The position numbers and the translations under genes are program-made. A DNA stretch of 64,000 bases from JBKBKN01 sp046294625 (GTDB lineage Bacteria; Bacteroidota; Bacteroidia; M30B66). Shown piece by piece: positions 61,301 to 64,000 of this stretch (positions within the stretch are counted from its first letter, which is position 1; the number at the start of each line of letters is the position of its first letter). The stretch covers positions 1-64,000 of the forward strand of contig JBKBKN010000006.1 of the NCBI GenBank assembly GCA_046294625.1, in the 5' to 3' direction. The notes under the pieces were generated by a model. That model had not been told where the DNA came from and did not search any database. It saw only the letters and a program-made list of their open reading frames with translations.

Positions 61301-64000
61301 AGGAGTCCATAAATACTCAACCGAGCCTGTGTTACCGCTTGGTGTGGCGGTGATGGTGACATCATCACCTAAATTGATGGTAGTGCTTATAGGATCAAGC
61401 GTAACTGAGAAAACCGTAGCCGTAACAGATTCGGTAAAGTCACATCCTGATATACTACCTACAACGGTGTAAATGGTTGTTTCAGTCGGATTAGCCGTTG
61501 CTGAAGCATTGTTTGATGTAAATCCGATCGGATTGGAAGACCAATTATAGGCATTTGCACCGGAAGCTTCAAGGTTAACAGTCTCGCCCGAACAAATATT
61601 TACGCTGTTAGAGCCATTGATGGTGGCAATCAGATTGTTAGGAATCACAGTAAGTTCTAATACTGTTGACGGGGTAGTTTGCCCAGAGTTAGTACAAGTT
61701 ACTTCGCTATAATACCAGGTGGTTTGATTCACCCCGTTTGCTTGGTAATTGATGTTAGTGGCGCCACTAATGAGATTCCAAGGACCGGTATTGGAAGTGG
61801 TGGATTCGTACCATTGATAAGTTAATCCTACTACAAGTCCTAAGCCGGTAAGTGTTAGGGTGGCATCATCTATCTCACAAAGATTGTTGTTGCTTGCATT
61901 CACATTAGCCACAGGAGGGCTGCCCGAACAAATCACGATTTCATTCACACCCATAGTTGGACCTGATGGGGGAGAGAGCAGGGAGCGAGAAGCACCAGTG
62001 AAATCATCGGTAATGCTCACCGGCGTGCCCAGTCCGGCAATGAAAGAATGAGGGAATGGATCGGCAGGGCCGGGACCTGCAAGTAAGAGATTGTTACCTT
62101 TACTTATAAAGAGCTCCGACGCTCTCACCGTGCTTGGGGAAGAGTTTCCGGTTAATACCGATACGGCCGAAGTTGAGTTATCATCACTTCCGCTATTGGC
62201 TTGCCAGCCGGCAAAACTATATTCTATTCCTAACCAGTTACCCACATTGTTAAAGCTTCTTGATGCCATGAAATTATGGTCAGAATCCCAACCTGAATCA
62301 GCTGCTGAACCTTCTGCAGCAACTGCGTTGTGTAATCCCGTACCACCACTTCTTGAATTGATAAAGATGTTGTTTCGTGCATTCAAGGTCGCTCCAGATA
62401 CGGTAGCTAATCGTCGGAACGCTGCACTACCGCTCGCTTGATTTTCTGCACCTTCGATATGTACGGAATTGTAAAACAAATTCAATGTACTACCCGCTAA
62501 CATGCGCTCTTCTATTCCATATTTTACACCTCGTATATGGTTGTTGGAACTTGGGCCTGAAACAACTGTATAATCGCCAAATGCTATTTGATTATTGCTG
62601 ACAGTTATTGTGCCAACATCGTTATTGAGCAGTTCAATGCCAATGGTACCATAAACCGGGCTTTCAGTGTACATGTCAAAAATGCTATTTTTTGAAATGG
62701 TAGCCGAAAAATTTCCGGAAACAGAAATTCCGCGGTTTCGATAGCCACCTGTATTTGACGTGCCTATTGCTAATATCCATGGTCCGTAAATGGTATTATC
62801 AGCTATAGTGTTTCCGCTCACAAGGCTTGGTAAGCTGTTATTGCTCACTCGAATGGCAAAGGATGATTGTCCGAAGGCTATAGCTGTATTTTGTAATCCT
62901 AAAAAGTAATTGTTAGAAATATTAAAGGTGCCCGATCCGGTATGTTCTATTCCTCTTACATAAGATCCATTACCTAAGGTAGACGCTCCTAAGCATGACA
63001 AATACTCAATATTATTGTTTGAAGCATTTAAGCTTGCTGAAGTACTACTTCTGATACCAAAAATATAGCCTTGTTGAGCCACATTACCAAGTACAGTGAT
63101 TTCGTCTAATGTATTTCCACTAACCGTTGCCTGCGTGTTTCCTGCTATATCAATGCACACAAAAGCGCTGTTTGATACGTTAGAATAGGTCATATTGCGA
63201 ATGACATTATTGTTGATAATAGTAGTGCCCGCACTCACAAAGATTCCGTATGCTTCTGTCGAGTTTACACTGTTGGTCATCATTCCTGTAGCACCAGGTG
63301 CATTACCACCGATAAAGTTGTTTGAAATATTCAAATTGTTAATTGGAATGCCATTGACCAATGGGAAATAGATAGCCACTAACAAAACACTTGGATTGAT
63401 GGTGTGATAAATACTGTTTCCGGTTATGGTCCAATTATCGCCTGATGCCCCCACATTGGAAATACCTTGCGAATACGAAGCAGATCCATAGTTAAATATA
63501 TGATTATCCGAAATAGTAATATCAGCATTGGGTGCAATAGCAGTGCCATCAAAAAGCATACAGTTTCGAGATTGGCCTGTACCGCCAATGGCATTATCGT
63601 GAAATATCAAGTTGCTATTGCCGGGGCCTGTCGTATTGGCTCCACCAATATGAACAATGCCGGATGTGTTTGAAGTATTGGTTGCTCGCAAAACACTATT
63701 ACGCACCTGGTTGCTGGTGGCATGGTTGGCCATGTGCACCACTGCAGAACTAGTATTGGTATTTACAAAGGTTAACCAGCGCCCACTGCCTGCTATACTT
63801 CCGTCTATGATAATCCTATCGGCACCATTCAGACTTATCATGCCCGGCCCACTAATATTTCCGGTGATGACGTGATCAGTAGCTGATCCTGGACGAATGG
63901 TGATAGTATAAGGACCACCGGGGCATTCTGCTATTTCGTTTAATGGTGTTGGTGCTCCGGTAGGCTCTGTTATATTCGTATTTTGAACAATCACTATTAA
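58373..64000 (-). CDS. Giant secreted beta-helix/Ig protein with T9SS sorting domain (N-terminus outside window)
   Basis: The frame is open from the window edge (codons at 63995-64000 are still coding) to TGA/TAA at 58373, giving at least 1875 residues without a signal peptide, so the N-terminus is beyond the window. Residues about 1-640 are a right-handed parallel beta-helix, with many (L/V)-x-(I/V)-S-N-N-x-(I/F) turns (ISNNFIGGN; ISNNYFLGLQN). They are followed by Ig-like units (YQWYESTTSNTGPWN; INICSGETVNLEAS-type), a domain with FQFVGNTYTSFGINSNGFIW, a W-x-x-P-x-N-W module (GNGTDWDTPANWGCG) and a Thr/Glu-rich WITASEINNAFFTVERS unit. A T9SS type A sorting domain ends KLFMR. It is likely a surface adhesin or matrix protein. 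No catalytic site was recognised. Confidence 0.88.
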   Translation of the reverse strand, partial: LIVIVQNTNITEPTGAPTPLNEIAECPGGPYTITIRPGSATDHVITGNISGPGMISLNGADRIIIDGSIAGSGRWLTFVNTNTSSAVVHMANHATSNQVRNSVLRATNTSNTSGIVHIGGANTTGPGNSNLIFHDNAIGGTGQSRNCMLFDGTAIAPNADITISDNHIFNYGSASYSQGISNVGASGDNWTITGNSIYHTINPSVLLVAIYFPLVNGIPINNLNISNNFIGGNAPGATGMMTNSVNSTEAYGIFVSAGTTIINNNVIRNMTYSNVSNSAFVCIDIAGNTQATVSGNTLDEITVLGNVAQQGYIFGIRSSTSASLNASNNNIEYLSCLGASTLGNGSYVRGIEHTGSGTFNISNNYFLGLQNTAIAFGQSSFAIRVSNNSLPSLVSGNTIADNTIYGPWILAIGTSNTGGYRNRGISVSGNFSATISKNSIFDMYTESPVYGTIGIELLNNDVGTITVSNNQIAFGDYTVVSGPSSNNHIRGVKYGIEERMLAGSTLNLFYNSVHIEGAENQASGSAAFRRLATVSGATLNARNNIFINSRSGGTGLHNAVAAEGSAADSGWDSDHNFMASRSFNNVGNWLGIEYSFAGWQANSGSDDNSTSAVSVLTGNSSPSTVRASELFISKGNNLLLAGPGPADPFPHSFIAGLGTPVSITDDFTGASRSLLSPPSGPTMGVNEIVICSGSPPVANVNASNNNLCEIDDATLTLTGLGLVVGLTYQWYESTTSNTGPWNLISGATNINYQANGVNQTTWYYSEVTCTNSGQTTPSTVLELTVIPNNLIATINGSNSVNICSGETVNLEASGANAYNWSSNPIGFTSNNASATANPTETTIYTVVGSISGCDFTESVTATVFSVTLDPISTTINLGDDVTITATPSGNTGSVEYLWTPCINLDSYSGNTVVADPQGSRVYSVFAYDEAGCTATATTTVNVFDPSVVPPPPSTVSAGYSGSNLVSTYSTVVGASGTTLIASGDIDDVNYTNIDFPAGFSFQFVGNTYTSFGINSNGFIWFGSGTPATNAATPISTNGNLGGSGTIDGVISGLGTDLWSKTVLISAPATAQIVTNVSGTAPNRIVTIEWVGFTQKPLSRTSTFLGSDRSRIDFQIRLHENGGTNSNMIDFRYRNQSSWAIFDYMENMQIGLRGATNSDFVNRTANAGAWPSSAAGTANTSVCNMTDPLGFGTYINNNTTAFRFSPTSCVIVTTLTPSGPTDLCSSATVDLTSAPGSSYTWYKDGVLLVGETSQTLSNVAADGLYMAIPIIGSCQAPSYLIEVKNHANAFPDVNIASIPAMPLCNVNEATFNAIPTNGGCSPIYQWKKNGMDVGLPSSNYFDDNLVNGDQIEVEMISSAFCATPSTVQSLIFTVAIQQPGVWLGNGTDWDTPANWGCGIVPNITSDVIIPTNPQMGNVFPEVSSNNTSLVRNLVIQNAASVIVNAGADLSIYGNFTNNGIASLGAGTVRLRANATQVLDGATISTFGNLTVDNTAPVDPAVRLDNDVNISGNLTFVQGKLNLNGNDIDLLGTGQLVNESNNHRVYGFPGEIKTFVDMAANTNYTDIGGMGVSIQTGATAPGITSVERGHQQFTHAGSYQSIRRYFDISPSVNTGLDAILRIFYFDDEMQVDVGFPAHVKANLLPWRSTDNGITWEGQFQPANLSNDVINNWVQLSGIPAFSRWTLSDWIDNPLPVQLLSFDAVANYNNQTVDLRWITASEINNAFFTVERSANAQQFQPILTRPGAGNSNTVITYTDVDMNPLMGVSYYRLKQTDFDGTSTYSEIVPVMFSADMAESVTAFVSDRTGINIFYNSNASGPFVVRLIDSKGAIIGNYQFNAHKGQNTFRIDGLNLASGIYMLNMTNGRAQFSNKLFMR

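Noticed and set aside
58373..64000. Tandem DNA repeats or CRISPR-like array in the giant protein gene
   Set aside because: The repeats are at the protein level with diverged DNA; no short direct repeats with regular spacers were seen.

Overview
The window is a chromosomal piece from a member of the Bacteroidota. The evidence is a complete sprA gene (outer-membrane translocon of the type IX secretion system, T9SS), several secreted proteins with T9SS type A C-terminal sorting domains, -7 promoter boxes of the form TAnnTTTG, a fused E1 alpha/beta 2-oxoacid dehydrogenase, and paired surface proteins (TonB-dependent receptor plus DUF5689 lipoprotein). MqnA points to the futalosine menaquinone route, which argues for a Chitinophagia, Saprospiria or Cytophagia-type lineage rather than Flavobacteriia. 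That placement is an inference. A run of 10 N inside one gene shows this is a draft or metagenome scaffold.

Layout. 1-1.5 kb: the start of a secreted beta-propeller-like protein and a solitary tyrosine recombinase, with a dyad-symmetric element between them. 1.7-12 kb: maeB-ruvA-sprA, a gene order seen in other Bacteroidota, with a clear promoter upstream. 12-16.5 kb: GAPDH, an Lrp/AsnC regulator, a YjbR protein, FabD and uridine kinase. 16.5-22 kb: a secreted cyclophilin, two T9SS cargo proteins and a DUF2911 protein split by the artificial N gap, then a frameshifted small-heat-shock-protein remnant and two tRNA genes (Leu-UAA, Gly-GCC). 22.8-27.4 kb: a SprB/Ig/PKD-repeat T9SS cargo, MqnA, and a PorE-like protein that lacks the OmpA domain. 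27.5-32 kb: a tightly packed minus-strand group ald, DUF4258, ywbE, M16 peptidase, then LemA and DUF4256.

32-42.9 kb: FtcD, a membrane patatin, the E1 fusion, a tiny Cys-tailed membrane protein, an Ala/Glu-rich lipoprotein, an outer-membrane protein, acyl-CoA dehydrogenase and AnmK. 42.9-45.3 kb: an acidic-tailed small protein, an amino-acid dehydrogenase, and a pseudogene whose single reading frame is interrupted by five stop codons. 45.3-51.8 kb: a divergent surface locus made of a secreted endonuclease/phosphatase-fold enzyme, a TonB-dependent receptor, a DUF5689 lipoprotein and a T9SS-exported OB-fold protein. I read it as a candidate extracellular nucleic-acid or phosphoester capture system. 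51.8-58.3 kb: PgpH-type HD phosphohydrolase, DUF2141, two doubtful small ORFs, a YkgJ protein, an M23/LysM peptidase and GltX. 58.4-64 kb: a giant T9SS-exported beta-helix protein whose N-terminus lies outside the window.

Most genes are housekeeping, held in short operons. Accessory signal is concentrated in the solitary recombinase region, the two pseudogenes (21.9-22.1 kb and 44.5-45.3 kb), the surface locus at 45.3-51.8 kb and the weakly coding stretch 54.4-55.1 kb. No CRISPR array, transposase, rRNA gene or replication origin was seen.
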